Made by a program: the position numbers and the translations under genes. The notes below the pieces were generated by a model. It worked only from the letters and a program-made list of their open reading frames with translations, made no database searches and was not told where the DNA came from. Of a stretch of DNA of 61,833 bases, positions 47,210-55,706 are shown in pieces. Every line of letters begins with the position of its first letter. Position 1 is the stretch's first letter. Origin of the DNA: Dyella silvatica (lineage in GTDB: Bacteria > Pseudomonadota > Gammaproteobacteria > Xanthomonadales > Rhodanobacteraceae); the NCBI RefSeq assembly GCF_026283955.1, contig NZ_JAPDPE010000014.1:1-61833 (forward strand), read 5' to 3'.

Positions 47210-47373
47210 GAAGTTCTACCTTGGTGCCAGTTTCCCTTGCGGGTATATCGATGCTGGAAGATCGTGGAAACTTTGAAACTTATTTCGGCCTTCGTCCACA
47301 AGACAGGTTGTTTTTGTCGAGCGGTATATGGCGAATGCCTGTGTAAAGTTCTCAGTCATTTTTCGAAACATTA

Positions 47374-47402
47374 ATGGTCTTTGCCTATCAGGCAAAGACC
47401 AT
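47374..47402. repeat. Perfect inverted repeat
   Basis: ATGGTCTTTGCC (47374-47385) and GGCAAAGACCAT (47391-47402) form a 12-base perfect stem with loop TATCA. It lies in the 282-base gap between virD4 and the small secreted gene, and no T run follows. With the next palindrome it is the only structure in this gap. Confidence 0.6.
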
Positions 47403-47440
47403 GAGCGCTACCTCTTGAACAGTTGTTGCGATGAATAAAT

Positions 47441-47485
47441 GATGCACGAAACTACCGGGCAATTTGCCCGGTAGTTTCGTGCATC
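47441..47485. repeat. 45-base near-perfect palindrome
   Basis: Two arms of 22 bases (47441-47462 and 47464-47485) are exact reverse complements with one base between them. The arms begin GATGCACGAAACTACC and end in GGTAGTTTCGTGCATC. It is six bases beyond the stop of the small secreted gene, so it could act as terminator, though no T run follows. The AT-rich centre (GCAATTTGC) allows cruciform extrusion. Confidence 0.8.
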
Positions 47486-47491
47486 TGGCGA

Positions 47492-47821
47492 TCAATGCTC
47501 GAACGGGCTCGATTCGGCGGGCGCCGTGCCGTTCCATGCGCCGGACTTCTGCGCCATGGGACAAACGGTCAAGTATTGATCCAACGAATCATAGTCGGCT
47601 GATGTCCAGGGCCTTCCATATTCATTGGGTGGATCGCAACTCAGATCTGGCAGGTAGGCTCCGGTATAAGGTGCAATCGGCCACCAGCATTTCGTCGGGG
47701 TCTGCTGTCCTTGGGTACAGAACACGAACGGATCGTTGGCTCGATACCTCAATGGTTCGTAGAACTGGGCACTGGCCTGCATGGTGAAAAGCATGGCCGC
47801 CATAAAAATCCAGCCTTTCAT
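47492..47821 (-). CDS. Small secreted protein in the X-T4SS locus, unknown function
   Basis: This 109-residue protein starts with a signal peptide (WIFMAAMLFTMQASAQF, cleaved near residue 18) after a strong AGGAG site. The mature part has four cysteines (FVFCTQ, TKCWW, DLSCD, TVCPM), probably two disulfides, and many aromatic residues. There is no lipobox, so it is not a standard VirB7 lipoprotein, although it lies near virD4 where virB7 occurs in Xanthomonas. It could be a VirB7-like core part or an orphan immunity protein. I do not recognise its family. Confidence 0.65.
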   Translation of the reverse strand: MKGWIFMAAMLFTMQASAQFYEPLRYRANDPFVFCTQGQQTPTKCWWPIAPYTGAYLPDLSCDPPNEYGRPWTSADYDSLDQYLTVCPMAQKSGAWNGTAPAESSPFEH

Positions 47822-48095
47822 GAAAACTCCTTTGCTTCCGTACGAAGGTGAAGCCATTAGGTGATTTTGGCTGGCCGGAAATGTTGCTTGCCGACCAGGG
47901 TGATTGCAAGTGAAGGCCGATATCCGAATACCTGTGAGAAAAATAACGCTTGGCATTCGCTATCGTTTTAAACCAAGGTGCTGGTACTGCATTCTGCGTA
48001 TCGACAGCTTCTCCCGAGAGATGTCGATACGCCGTAAATCCATTCCATGGAAGCGCCTTTTTGTGCCGCAAGGCGCCTCCATGCCACTGTGCAAG
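47822..48095. other. Intergenic gap between the lipase effector and the small secreted gene
   Basis: About 270 bases with no supported gene. The lipase effector ends at 48096 and the next minus-strand gene begins at 47821. The sequence is more AT-rich than average near 47900-47960. No clear terminator or promoter stands out. Confidence 0.4.
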
Positions 48096-49766
48096 TCATA
48101 CGGTTTGCGCGGGATTCCCCCGGTTCTGCGTTTGCTGATGTTCCTGTTGCTGCGATAGCTGGGCCTGATTGGCATGTCTGGCTTGCGCTGCCTGCTCCCA
48201 TGCGGCGCTGCTCTTCTCGACCGGCGTGGCGACGGCTTCGGCAGTATGCACATGGGTTATGCGCTTGAATGACGAATGCAGGTCACCTTGCACGGCGTAA
48301 GTGTGCTTGGCGTCGTCACTGAGTACCGCATGGTGGATCTGACTCAAGCCATCGCGTCGCGCCGCTACCACCAGGGCCGCGGCCAGATTGCTGCTGCGCT
48401 GATCGGGGACATGCTGATGCTGGGCATCCAATCGATGGACCGCGCCTAGCGACTGCTGATAGAGCGCGTGATCGGGGTGCGAGCTATGGTCCAGGCGTGC
48501 GGGCGCCGCCGCTGCCGGGGTGGCTGGCTTGTGATCGAACCATGAGCCGGGGTGGCTAAAGGTATCGAAGGCGCTTGACACTTTTTCACCCACGGCATGA
48601 CCCGCTTCACTCATGGCGTGACCTGCCGCGTGCAGGGCCTGCGAGGCTTCATGGGCGACCTTGCCCGCGGCGTGCTCAGCAGCCACGAAGCCGTGCGAAA
48701 CCTCTTTGCGCACCGTGTCATAAGCTTGTGTAGCGTCATGAGCCACCACATGGGCCACGTGCTCGGCTGCGTGGACGCCTTGCGATACCTTTTCGGTGAC
48801 GGTGTGACGTGCGGTGTTGTAAGCCTGCGAGGCGTCGTGAGCGACCACATGGGCCGCGTGCTCGGCGGCATGAATGCCTTGGGTTATTTTTTCGCCTGCT
48901 GCGTGACCTAGTGCTTCTGCACCAGTGACAACGGCCTTGGGTACTTCCCACGATGCCGATAGCCCTGTGCGAAGATCGAGGACATCCTTGCGGTAGCGGT
49001 CGACCATGCCTTGATGCGCCTCGTAGCGGGCGGCGTTCTCCGGCGTCATGATCGATTGACCCAGGGTCTTTCCGTTGGGCACGAAGTTGTCGATCGCATG
49101 GGCGTCTGCCTGGATCTTGCCCAGGATGGGCTCGCGCGGCGTAAGCAAGGTGTTGTTGTCGCGATAACCCGCCTTGCTCAACGCATCGATATCTTGCTGG
49201 GTGGCGTAGACGCGCACTTGGCCAAAATGGGCACTACCGGCGCTGACCACATCGGTGGCGCGAACATTGTCGATGATCTGGTTGCCGCCTTTGGGCACAC
49301 CTTCGAGCAAGCCTGCCGCACCGTAGGCGTTGAAGGTCTCGCCATGCAAGCCGTACTTATATGCCGTGATCTCGGCGAGGGTGCCGCCGAGCGAATGGCC
49401 GGTGACGGTAATGCTGGGTGCCGGCTGGTGTTTTTGCTCGGCTTCGTGTTTCGCTTCATTCATGACTTTCTGGGTGAAAGCCATGGCATCGGAAGTCTGC
49501 GAGTTCAGGCCGGTGAAGACCATGCCGCCGTCGGCGATGACACCATCTTGCAAGGGTTCCCGGCCAAACTCGGTACCGCGGTGGGCGATGATGATTTCAC
49601 CCGTATCGACGCGTTTGTACGCCGTGCCTTGATAGCCGGTGACGGGGTCGTTGGCGTAATCGATCGCTCGGTAGGTGACGCCACCGAGGATGATCGGCTT
49701 GTTCAGCACGGGATCCTTGTAGGAGTCCTGCGCCAGCAAGGCGTAATCGGTTGGGCTGACACTCAT
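48096..49766 (-). CDS. X-T4SS lipase effector with C-terminal XVIPCD
   Basis: This 556-residue antibacterial effector has an N-terminal class 3 lipase domain (about 1-230) with nucleophile motif GHSLGG (Ser125). A middle region (about 290-410) has repeated Ala/His-rich amphipathic segments (HAAEHAAHVVAHDA, HAAEHVAHVVAHDA, VAAEHAAGKVAHEA). The C-terminal XVIPCD (about 425-556) includes DHALYQQ, VVAARRDGL, IHHAVLSDD, YAVQGDL and ATPVEKS and ends in a glutamine-rich tail. XVIPCDs direct substrates to VirD4 in Xanthomonadales. The target would be phospholipids of rival cells. The start overlaps the immunity gene stop by four bases (ATGA), which sets the start. Confidence 0.92.
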   Translation of the reverse strand: MSVSPTDYALLAQDSYKDPVLNKPIILGGVTYRAIDYANDPVTGYQGTAYKRVDTGEIIIAHRGTEFGREPLQDGVIADGGMVFTGLNSQTSDAMAFTQKVMNEAKHEAEQKHQPAPSITVTGHSLGGTLAEITAYKYGLHGETFNAYGAAGLLEGVPKGGNQIIDNVRATDVVSAGSAHFGQVRVYATQQDIDALSKAGYRDNNTLLTPREPILGKIQADAHAIDNFVPNGKTLGQSIMTPENAARYEAHQGMVDRYRKDVLDLRTGLSASWEVPKAVVTGAEALGHAAGEKITQGIHAAEHAAHVVAHDASQAYNTARHTVTEKVSQGVHAAEHVAHVVAHDATQAYDTVRKEVSHGFVAAEHAAGKVAHEASQALHAAGHAMSEAGHAVGEKVSSAFDTFSHPGSWFDHKPATPAAAAPARLDHSSHPDHALYQQSLGAVHRLDAQHQHVPDQRSSNLAAALVVAARRDGLSQIHHAVLSDDAKHTYAVQGDLHSSFKRITHVHTAEAVATPVEKSSAAWEQAAQARHANQAQLSQQQEHQQTQNRGNPAQTV

Positions 49767-50368
49767 TGGACGTCCTCCTTGGCGACGAGCGTGATCGAGA
49801 ATATGTCGGTACGCGATTCAGGCTGGTAGTCGGATCGCTTGAGGCTGCCGGTGATGGTGGGGAAGCTGTCTTTTCCCTTGCGCGCGTCCAGATATTCGCC
49901 GTCGGCAAAATAAGTGGCGACGGGTTTCTGCGCCTTGATGTCGTCAATGAACAAGGCCGGGCTTAAATCCGAGGCGTTGACCTTTAGTGCCGCGGTGGCG
50001 GCCACCACCGACCAATGACAGACGCCGAGACCGTAATAGTCCTCGTCCTGGAATAAGTCGGTATAGAACGTGGCTCGGTAGACTTTGTCGCTGACCCGGG
50101 TCAGGTCGAGAGGAACGCTTTTCTCGGGTGCCAGCGTCGCGCCACTGCCAGGGCTAAGCGGTACGCAGCGATCATTGGAAACTTTGTACTGCACGAATCC
50201 GGTTACCGCATCGAACGGGCCGGGCGCGCCATCGATGGTCATGGTGATTTCGTAGCGGGTTTTCGGATGCGGATTCTGTTTGATGTCTGGAGTTTTCATA
50301 GGTGAGCTGCACGCAGAAGTGGTCAGGGCCAGAGATAGGATGAGCGAGGAAGTCAGACGAATGGACAT
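49763..50368 (-). CDS. Immunity lipoprotein for the lipase effector
   Basis: This 201-residue protein has a lipoprotein signal (SLILSLALTTSACSS; lipidated Cys20) and would be anchored in the periplasm. The rest is predicted beta-rich, with a cysteine pair (DRCVPLSP and GVCHWSVV). It immediately precedes and overlaps the lipase effector by four bases, the standard arrangement for X-T4SS immunity proteins (X-Tfi). Function as lipase inhibitor is inferred from position and localisation; I do not recognise a domain. Confidence 0.75.
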   Translation of the reverse strand: MSIRLTSSLILSLALTTSACSSPMKTPDIKQNPHPKTRYEITMTIDGAPGPFDAVTGFVQYKVSNDRCVPLSPGSGATLAPEKSVPLDLTRVSDKVYRATFYTDLFQDEDYYGLGVCHWSVVAATAALKVNASDLSPALFIDDIKAQKPVATYFADGEYLDARKGKDSFPTITGSLKRSDYQPESRTDIFSITLVAKEDVQ

Positions 50369-50456
50369 GGCTGGGCTATTCGATTCGTTGAGGAAAAACT
50401 GCCGCCGTCATGAACGACGCTGCGCTTTGACGTCGCGATGGAATCGCTGATTTTCC

Positions 50457-51806
50457 TCATGGCCCTGTCCTTGGCATCTCGCCGGCGCCAAGCTGGTTCG
50501 CAGGTGATTCATGGGCTCGTGCTTGCGCTGATGCCTGTGCCGGGTCCCACGGCTTTTCCTGCATGACTTGTTTCCAAGCCAGGCTGCTTTGCTCAATCGG
50601 TGTCTTGGCTGCTACTGCGGTCTCCACCTGGGTCATTTGCTTGATCGGTGAGTTCAACTCGCCTTGCACGGCGAAAGTACGCGATGCATCGTCGCTCAAC
50701 ATCACATGGTGAATCTGATGCAGGCCATCGCGCCGCGCGGCGACAACCAGCGAGGCGGCCAGATGGTCGCTGTGCTGATCGGATGTGCGTTGCTGTTGGC
50801 TATCGAGCCGATGCACTGCACCGCGAGCCTGCTGATACAGCGCATGATCGGGGTGTGACGCATGGTCCAACTGGTGCGTGGTAGCGGCAGCTCCCGCGCT
50901 CTTTTTACCTTCCTGCTGCATCACCTGCTGATGAATGGCTTCCAGTGTCTTGGCTCCGGCGATGCCGTCTGCTTTCAGGCCATGATCGTGCTGAAACGCC
51001 TCCAGGGCAGCCTTGCTGGCGGGGCCGAAATGGCCATCTGCACGCAGGGTTTTGTGTTGCGCGTCGGTATAGCCCAGTGCGGCCAGATCGGCCTGTAGCT
51101 TGCGCACTGATTCGGGGTGCCCTTCCTGGCCGTGAGCGCCCTGTGCCGACGCATGCCCCGAGGTGTTATGTGACTGCTGCGTGCCGGGTTGCGCGATGGT
51201 GCCAACATCGCCCTTGGCCAGGCGCTCCATCACTTCGGGTGTCAGTTTCTTTTCCCAGCTGGCGAAACGCTCTCGGCGATCTTCCAGGCCGTTGTACTTG
51301 CCGTTGACAGCTTTGGTCGCAGCCTTGACGTCTTCACGGGCAGCTTCCGGCACGTGGCTTTCCCAATACCAGGCGGCAATCTTGGATGCGTTCCTGGGTT
51401 CGGCGGCAAGCTCGGGGTGCTTGACCAGATCGAGCCCCAGTGCCTGGCCCGCTTCCCGATAGTTATCCTTGCCGGTGAGCTGGATATAGCCGCGCCCGCG
51501 ATAGGTGTAGCCGTCGCCTGGCTGGTCGTTGCCATTGCGTCCGCCATACATCAGTTCGGCCAGCTGCTGCGGGTGACCCTGCATGGCCTGCAGGCGTGCG
51601 GATTCCAGTGCGCCTTCGCCCTGGCGCCACGCGGATTGGACCGGTATCTGCGAAATCCCCTTGGTATAACGAAAGCTCTCTTCAAGCCGGTTCAGGCCAT
51701 TCGATTCATGCGTGACCTGGGCCATGAAATTGGCCAGCTCTTTCGGCGACTTGATCCCTGCCGTCGTGGCATCCAACAATACTTGTGCTTCTCGATCCGT
51801 AGTCAT
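50457..51806 (-). CDS. X-T4SS lysozyme effector (GH19 + peptidoglycan-binding + XVIPCD)
   Basis: This 449-residue effector has a GH19 chitinase/lysozyme-like domain (about 1-200) with FMAQVTHESNGLNRLEES (candidate catalytic Glu34 and Glu43) and DGYTYRGRGYIQLTGKDNY. A peptidoglycan-binding repeat follows (about 235-300, VRKLQADLAALGY, DGHFGPASKAALEAFQ). The XVIPCD (about 313-449) has DHALYQQ, VVAARRDGL, IHHVMLSDD, FAVQGEL and KTPIEQS. It would cut peptidoglycan in recipient cells. AGGAG precedes the ATG at 51806, favoured over the in-frame ATG at 51830. The upstream gene encodes a likely lysozyme inhibitor. Confidence 0.93.
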   Translation of the reverse strand: MTTDREAQVLLDATTAGIKSPKELANFMAQVTHESNGLNRLEESFRYTKGISQIPVQSAWRQGEGALESARLQAMQGHPQQLAELMYGGRNGNDQPGDGYTYRGRGYIQLTGKDNYREAGQALGLDLVKHPELAAEPRNASKIAAWYWESHVPEAAREDVKAATKAVNGKYNGLEDRRERFASWEKKLTPEVMERLAKGDVGTIAQPGTQQSHNTSGHASAQGAHGQEGHPESVRKLQADLAALGYTDAQHKTLRADGHFGPASKAALEAFQHDHGLKADGIAGAKTLEAIHQQVMQQEGKKSAGAAATTHQLDHASHPDHALYQQARGAVHRLDSQQQRTSDQHSDHLAASLVVAARRDGLHQIHHVMLSDDASRTFAVQGELNSPIKQMTQVETAVAAKTPIEQSSLAWKQVMQEKPWDPAQASAQARAHESPANQLGAGEMPRTGP

Positions 51807-51888
51807 GTATAGCTCCTGATTAACTTCCACTACATGTCGGCGCCATCCCTGTGTGCCATGTTTCCACCCGCCTTGGCGGAAATCCCAT

Positions 51889-52911
51889 TTAATGCAATTC
51901 GGCCTCCGGCAGTCGCGAGGGATCGAACTCCTTGAAGGTGACCGCGCCCAGATCGCTGCCGGTCAGATCGATCACTTTCTTTTCGCCCGTTTCGCGGTCT
52001 TCCACCCGGCGGACCACTTTCGCGATCAGCCAATCTTTGTGTTCGGGGAAATACTTGAAGGTGAATTCATCGGCCCAATGCTCACGGCCACCACCGCCAT
52101 TGACGATGGTGAACTGACCCGGTTCCAGCCGCACATAACCGAACGGATCGCCGGCGATGCCGCCGCAACTGGCGCAAGGCACGATGCGATCATTGTGGGC
52201 AAACTGCTGTAACTGTCCCTGTGCATCGCGGACCAAGAGCAGCACGTTGCGCGGCGCGCCTTCGCCAAGCTTCTGGTTGCCGTTGCCGGGTGGGTCCAAG
52301 ACCAGCAAGGCATCGTTGCGCCCGGCGCCGCTGAGATCGCCGGTCTGGGCATCCAGAATCTTGTTGCCGCCGGTGGCGAATGCTTTCAAATCATCCATTT
52401 TATTTCCCTTGTCCTGTGCAGTAGCTGCAGGCGTTGCCGCAGTCGCCGCTGCTGACCGCCGTGTATGGCTGGCGTTCTTGTCGTCCGATGCGTTGTCGGA
52501 ATCGCTCAGCAAGTTCTCTAGCACCTTCGCTCTGCTTGCTGTCATGTTCAGCGAGCAGGTATTCGCCTCGATGCGCTGAGCTTGTTCGCCAGTCCGCGTG
52601 TTGGATGAACAAGCTGTATTCTTCTCGGCCAGCCATACTCTTTCTTCGTCGCGCAGGTTGGTTTTCCGCGCTACTGGCAAGGTGGATTGAAGCTTGCGGT
52701 AGACGTCATTGAGCCTCGCATCCTGATACGTGAATTCGGAGTCGATGCAGCTCTGCATGCCGGGCATCGCATGATGGGATGCCGCCGCACATTGCTCATA
52801 CGAGTCCCGCAAGTTGTTCGCAGCAGATGCCGCGCCTTCGCTGGAAAAAGCCGATGCACTCGACGCCAGACAGCACAGTGAAACCATGCCGATGGTTAGG
52901 AGACGTTTCAT
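51889..52911 (-). CDS. Immunity protein: LprI-like plus XAC2610-like lysozyme inhibitor fusion
   Basis: This 340-residue exported protein (signal peptide to about residue 21) has two recognisable halves. Residues about 30-135 fit the LprI/DUF1311 lysozyme-inhibitor family (CAAASHHAMPGMQSCID, DARLNDVYRKLQ, DEERVWLAEKNTAC). Residues about 185-335 resemble the C-terminal beta-rich domain of XAC2610-type immunity proteins (DLSGAGRNDALLVLD, NDRIVPCASCGG, GDPFGYV, FTIVNGGGGREHW, FKYFPEHKDWLIA). A Ser/Ala/Thr-rich linker joins them. It lies 82 bases upstream of the lysozyme effector on the same strand, so it should protect the producer from that enzyme. XAC2610 protecting against XAC2609 in X. citri is the known precedent. 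Confidence 0.85.
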   Translation of the reverse strand: MKRLLTIGMVSLCCLASSASAFSSEGAASAANNLRDSYEQCAAASHHAMPGMQSCIDSEFTYQDARLNDVYRKLQSTLPVARKTNLRDEERVWLAEKNTACSSNTRTGEQAQRIEANTCSLNMTASRAKVLENLLSDSDNASDDKNASHTRRSAAATAATPAATAQDKGNKMDDLKAFATGGNKILDAQTGDLSGAGRNDALLVLDPPGNGNQKLGEGAPRNVLLLVRDAQGQLQQFAHNDRIVPCASCGGIAGDPFGYVRLEPGQFTIVNGGGGREHWADEFTFKYFPEHKDWLIAKVVRRVEDRETGEKKVIDLTGSDLGAVTFKEFDPSRLPEAELH

Positions 52912-53463
52912 GCTCAGGCTGCTTCCTTGGCGCTGACAGTCATCGGAGCTATCTCACGGGAATCTCGAATTTTAGGGTCAGATGGCGACTGCGGATCAAG
53001 CGGATAGGGCGTTTTTGCGAGGTAGGTCACTGAATGTTTACTGTGCCCACAAATTTCATGTCTAAGGATTTGTTATGGGCCGCGTTGTAGCCGTTTAGCT
53101 AGTCACGAAAATGAAGTTATTTGATGCGTTTTGACAGGCTTTTTGCGTTATAAAAACTCTGCAATTGTCGAAATATTTCATGGCAGCCGATTGAGCTAAC
53201 GATTCATTTGCGTCTCCGCTTCACCGTGATTAGGGGAGTCTCAGGCAATGGCCGCACATTGATTGTAATAAGCGAGCTCGATCTTGCAGCGGGTGGCTCT
53301 GTGCTCCATACAGTCACTTGTGGCCGCTTGAACTGCATCCGCTTTGCTTGCACGCCCTGCTGCAGTACCAGCCCTGCCAAGTTGCGCCATCAATGGCGAT
53401 AGCACCTCATCGACCTACCCAGGAAGGCTGAGAAACACGAGCTTGCTGCTGAGAAGAATTCTC
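52912..53463. other. AT-rich gap upstream of the effector/immunity genes
   Basis: About 550 bases with no gene I can support. Composition is distinctly AT-richer than average between about 53030 and 53200, with stretches such as AAAATGAAGTTATTTGATGCG. It probably contains the promoter for the immunity-effector genes, and its boundary near 53464 carries a decayed gene copy, so it may be partly remnant DNA. Confidence 0.5.
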
Positions 53464-53590
53464 CTAAGTAATACGGTGCGGCGAATTCGATTGATCTGGC
53501 GGTATGCGCCCTGGATTGCCAGCGAATGGCGCACCTAGAGCGCATTGCGACCAGGTCAGTGGGATATACAGACAATCCATTGAGGCCGGA
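53464..53590 (-). pseudogene. Decayed duplicate of the DUF4189 gene 5' end
   Basis: Read on the minus strand, the segment gives SMDCLYIPLTWSQCALGAPF and NPGRIPPDQSNSP, closely matching the N-terminus of the intact DUF4189 protein (LLGCLYAPLAWSQCAPGVPS, NPGCIPPDQSNSP). The DNA similarity extends over about 100 bases against 54070-54180. The start codon and nearly the whole mature domain are missing. This is a partial tandem duplication left behind. Confidence 0.75.
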
Positions 53591-53689
53591 GCAGCTATCG
53601 CTTTCATCTTTGGATGTTCTTCGAGTGACCGGAGATCAAAGTTCATATGGCCGGCCCACTCGTACGCTACTCTGGTTATCTGAACATAT

Positions 53690-54196
53690 TCATCGGACAC
53701 GCTCTGCGAAGCTGCATTTGCTGTAGACAATTTTGCAGGCGTCCCCTTGGCCGCAGCGATCGATTGCTTTCTGTTCGGCGACGTCCGTGGTAGGTCCCCC
53801 TGAATAGCCCATCTTTCCAGCGCCCCATGCAATCGCAGCACACTGATTGTGGAACGAAAGTATCACCTCACAATTTGGGCTTCCGTTCTTTGCACAATCA
53901 GACAATGCTGTTTGGTCCGCTTTGGACTTGCTCGTTTGCCCTTCGATAGTTCCTGCTTGCCCTGTCTTATAGTCGACAGCAATGGCACCCCATCTATCTG
54001 CCCACACAGCTTGTACTTGAGGAGCTGTTTGTGGGGCCTGCTGCTGAGCTGATCCACCCTGGTAATAAGGCGAATTTGACTGATCTGGTGGAATGCATCC
54101 GGGATTGCCTGCCGAGGGAACGCCGGGTGCGCATTGCGACCAGGCAAGCGGTGCATACAGGCAGCCAAGCAATATAGCTATTGAAGTTATTTTCAT
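53690..54196 (-). CDS. Secreted DUF4189 protein associated with the X-T4SS
   Basis: This 168-residue protein has a signal peptide (SIAILLGCLYAPLAWSQ, cleaved near residue 20), a proline- and glutamine-rich linker, and a DUF4189 domain (about 65-165; WGAIAVDYKTGQAG, ALSDCAKNG, NQCAAIAWGAGK, KAIDRCGQGDACKIVYSKC) with paired cysteines. DUF4189 proteins are common beside X-T4SS genes in this order, often in several copies; their role is not established. It follows virB6 by about 210 bases on the same strand. A partial duplicate lies just downstream. Confidence 0.8.
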   Translation of the reverse strand: MKITSIAILLGCLYAPLAWSQCAPGVPSAGNPGCIPPDQSNSPYYQGGSAQQQAPQTAPQVQAVWADRWGAIAVDYKTGQAGTIEGQTSKSKADQTALSDCAKNGSPNCEVILSFHNQCAAIAWGAGKMGYSGGPTTDVAEQKAIDRCGQGDACKIVYSKCSFAERVR

Positions 54197-54407
54197 CGTA
54201 TCTACCCTCAGAAATCGGTGAGCCTATTGAAGTGCGACTTATTGAGACTCACCGTCTTTTTTCCTGCCCAGCAATCGGTGTTGTGAAGCGCCGTGATCTA
54301 TTCGATTGCACTGCCCAGTTTCAGCAAACTGGCAATTCATTCTTCAACGATGAGCATTTACCCAGCTTCAATGCCTGATGTAGGTGATAGCCGCCCGTCA
54401 TACGCCA

Positions 54408-55607
54408 TTAGGCTTCGCTGCTGGGTTGGAAATCTTTTGACTTTTGTACGTCACCGGCCATACCGCTGCCGCCAGAACTAAGACCTAAGGCCTGGCTATT
54501 GTTTACAAGGGATGGCATGGCTGCTCCACCACCTGCGGTGTCTCGATTAGGGGGGAGAGTGCCGCCACCGCCACCACCGCCGCCACCACTAGGTGCTCGA
54601 CCTTGAGCCAACGCTTGTTCACGGCGAGCGGCGCCAGCAGCACCAATGCTGCCAAACGAGGAGTACGACGCGAACTGCCCTAATGTGCCCTGGAAGAATG
54701 CGGCTGCCATAGGCGGCGCCATGACGATCAACGTTGATAGCAACAGTCCGAGACCACCCTGCTGCAGTGCCATGCTGCTGATGCCATCGGTTTGTCCTGC
54801 ACCAATGTTGGTCATCGACAGCAAATATCTTGCTGCGAAGGCCGCGGTGACGGCCGCCATCATCTTCATAGCGATACTTACCATGACGCTCAGCAGTGAA
54901 AGGGAGAACACAGTGCCTATGCCATAGAACAGCCATTTACTAAATAGCGATTTGGTCTGCTCGAATAATAGGCACATGATAAATATGGGCCCGAAGCCAA
55001 TGAACAGGGCCAGGGCGATTCGATTGAGCAGGAGCATGGAGCCGGCGATTACACTGGGGCCGGCAATGCCGATGCCCGTGAACCAGCGATCACGGTCCTT
55101 GGCCGCCTGAGACGCCGCGTTGCCACCCGTATCGACGGCATCGATGGTTGCCATAGCAGCTTCCATGCCGGCGAGATTGTTATCGATCGATTGAAATGGG
55201 CTGGTACTGCTGCCGGTAACGTAGCTGGCGATTGCGCTGGATACGCCGTCACTAAGCGTCCAGTACAGGGGCGACGACGAGAAGGCCACGCTGGTAGCCA
55301 CAAAAATCACCAGTACCGCACGCAATGAATCGCCAACCAGCACCATCATGGGTTGCCGCGATTGTCCGGTGACGATACGAAAGCCCTGGAACATGATCCA
55401 AATGGTAAGCATCACCACGGCGACAAAGCCGATGATCGAGGCGGATCGCGAGAGCAGATTCCATTGCAGGATATCGATCTCATTACGCAGAAAGTCGTTG
55501 ATCGTCTTGAAGAAGACGAATTGGGTTGCGCCTCCGAGCGGATCTCCCGGATCTCCCCCCAGCCCAAGCGAGATACTTCCCAGCCAACTTCCCATCATGG
55601 CGATCAT
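54408..55607 (-). CDS. virB6: Inner-membrane T4SS protein VirB6
   Basis: VirB6 is the polytopic inner-membrane channel part of the T4SS. The 399-residue protein has at least five hydrophobic segments (for example ASIIGFVAVVMLTIWIMFQGF, VLVIFVATSVAF, IALALFIGFGPIFIMCLLF, LLSVMVSIAMKMM, LLLSTLIVMAPPMAAAFF) and the TrbL/VirB6 pattern around FIGFGPIF. Its C-terminal tail is soluble and has a run of nine glycines (near 54565-54595). Order after virB5 agrees with the X. citri locus. The start MIAMMGSWLG leaves about 100 bases from virB5. Confidence 0.9.
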   Translation of the reverse strand: MIAMMGSWLGSISLGLGGDPGDPLGGATQFVFFKTINDFLRNEIDILQWNLLSRSASIIGFVAVVMLTIWIMFQGFRIVTGQSRQPMMVLVGDSLRAVLVIFVATSVAFSSSPLYWTLSDGVSSAIASYVTGSSTSPFQSIDNNLAGMEAAMATIDAVDTGGNAASQAAKDRDRWFTGIGIAGPSVIAGSMLLLNRIALALFIGFGPIFIMCLLFEQTKSLFSKWLFYGIGTVFSLSLLSVMVSIAMKMMAAVTAAFAARYLLSMTNIGAGQTDGISSMALQQGGLGLLLSTLIVMAPPMAAAFFQGTLGQFASYSSFGSIGAAGAARREQALAQGRAPSGGGGGGGGGTLPPNRDTAGGGAAMPSLVNNSQALGLSSGGSGMAGDVQKSKDFQPSSEA

Positions 55608-55706
55608 GGCTCAACTTTCCTTATCAGGCAGAACGATAATTGCGTTTGCCATATCTGGTACGGCAGCGCGCTTATTACGATGGTGTGCTTGTGGTTCAAG
55701 CGGTTG

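Noticed and set aside
53690-53841. Coding start of a 125-residue protein (53464-53841).
   Set aside because: Its first half is a shadow of the DUF4189 gene in another frame and its second half is the decayed copy.
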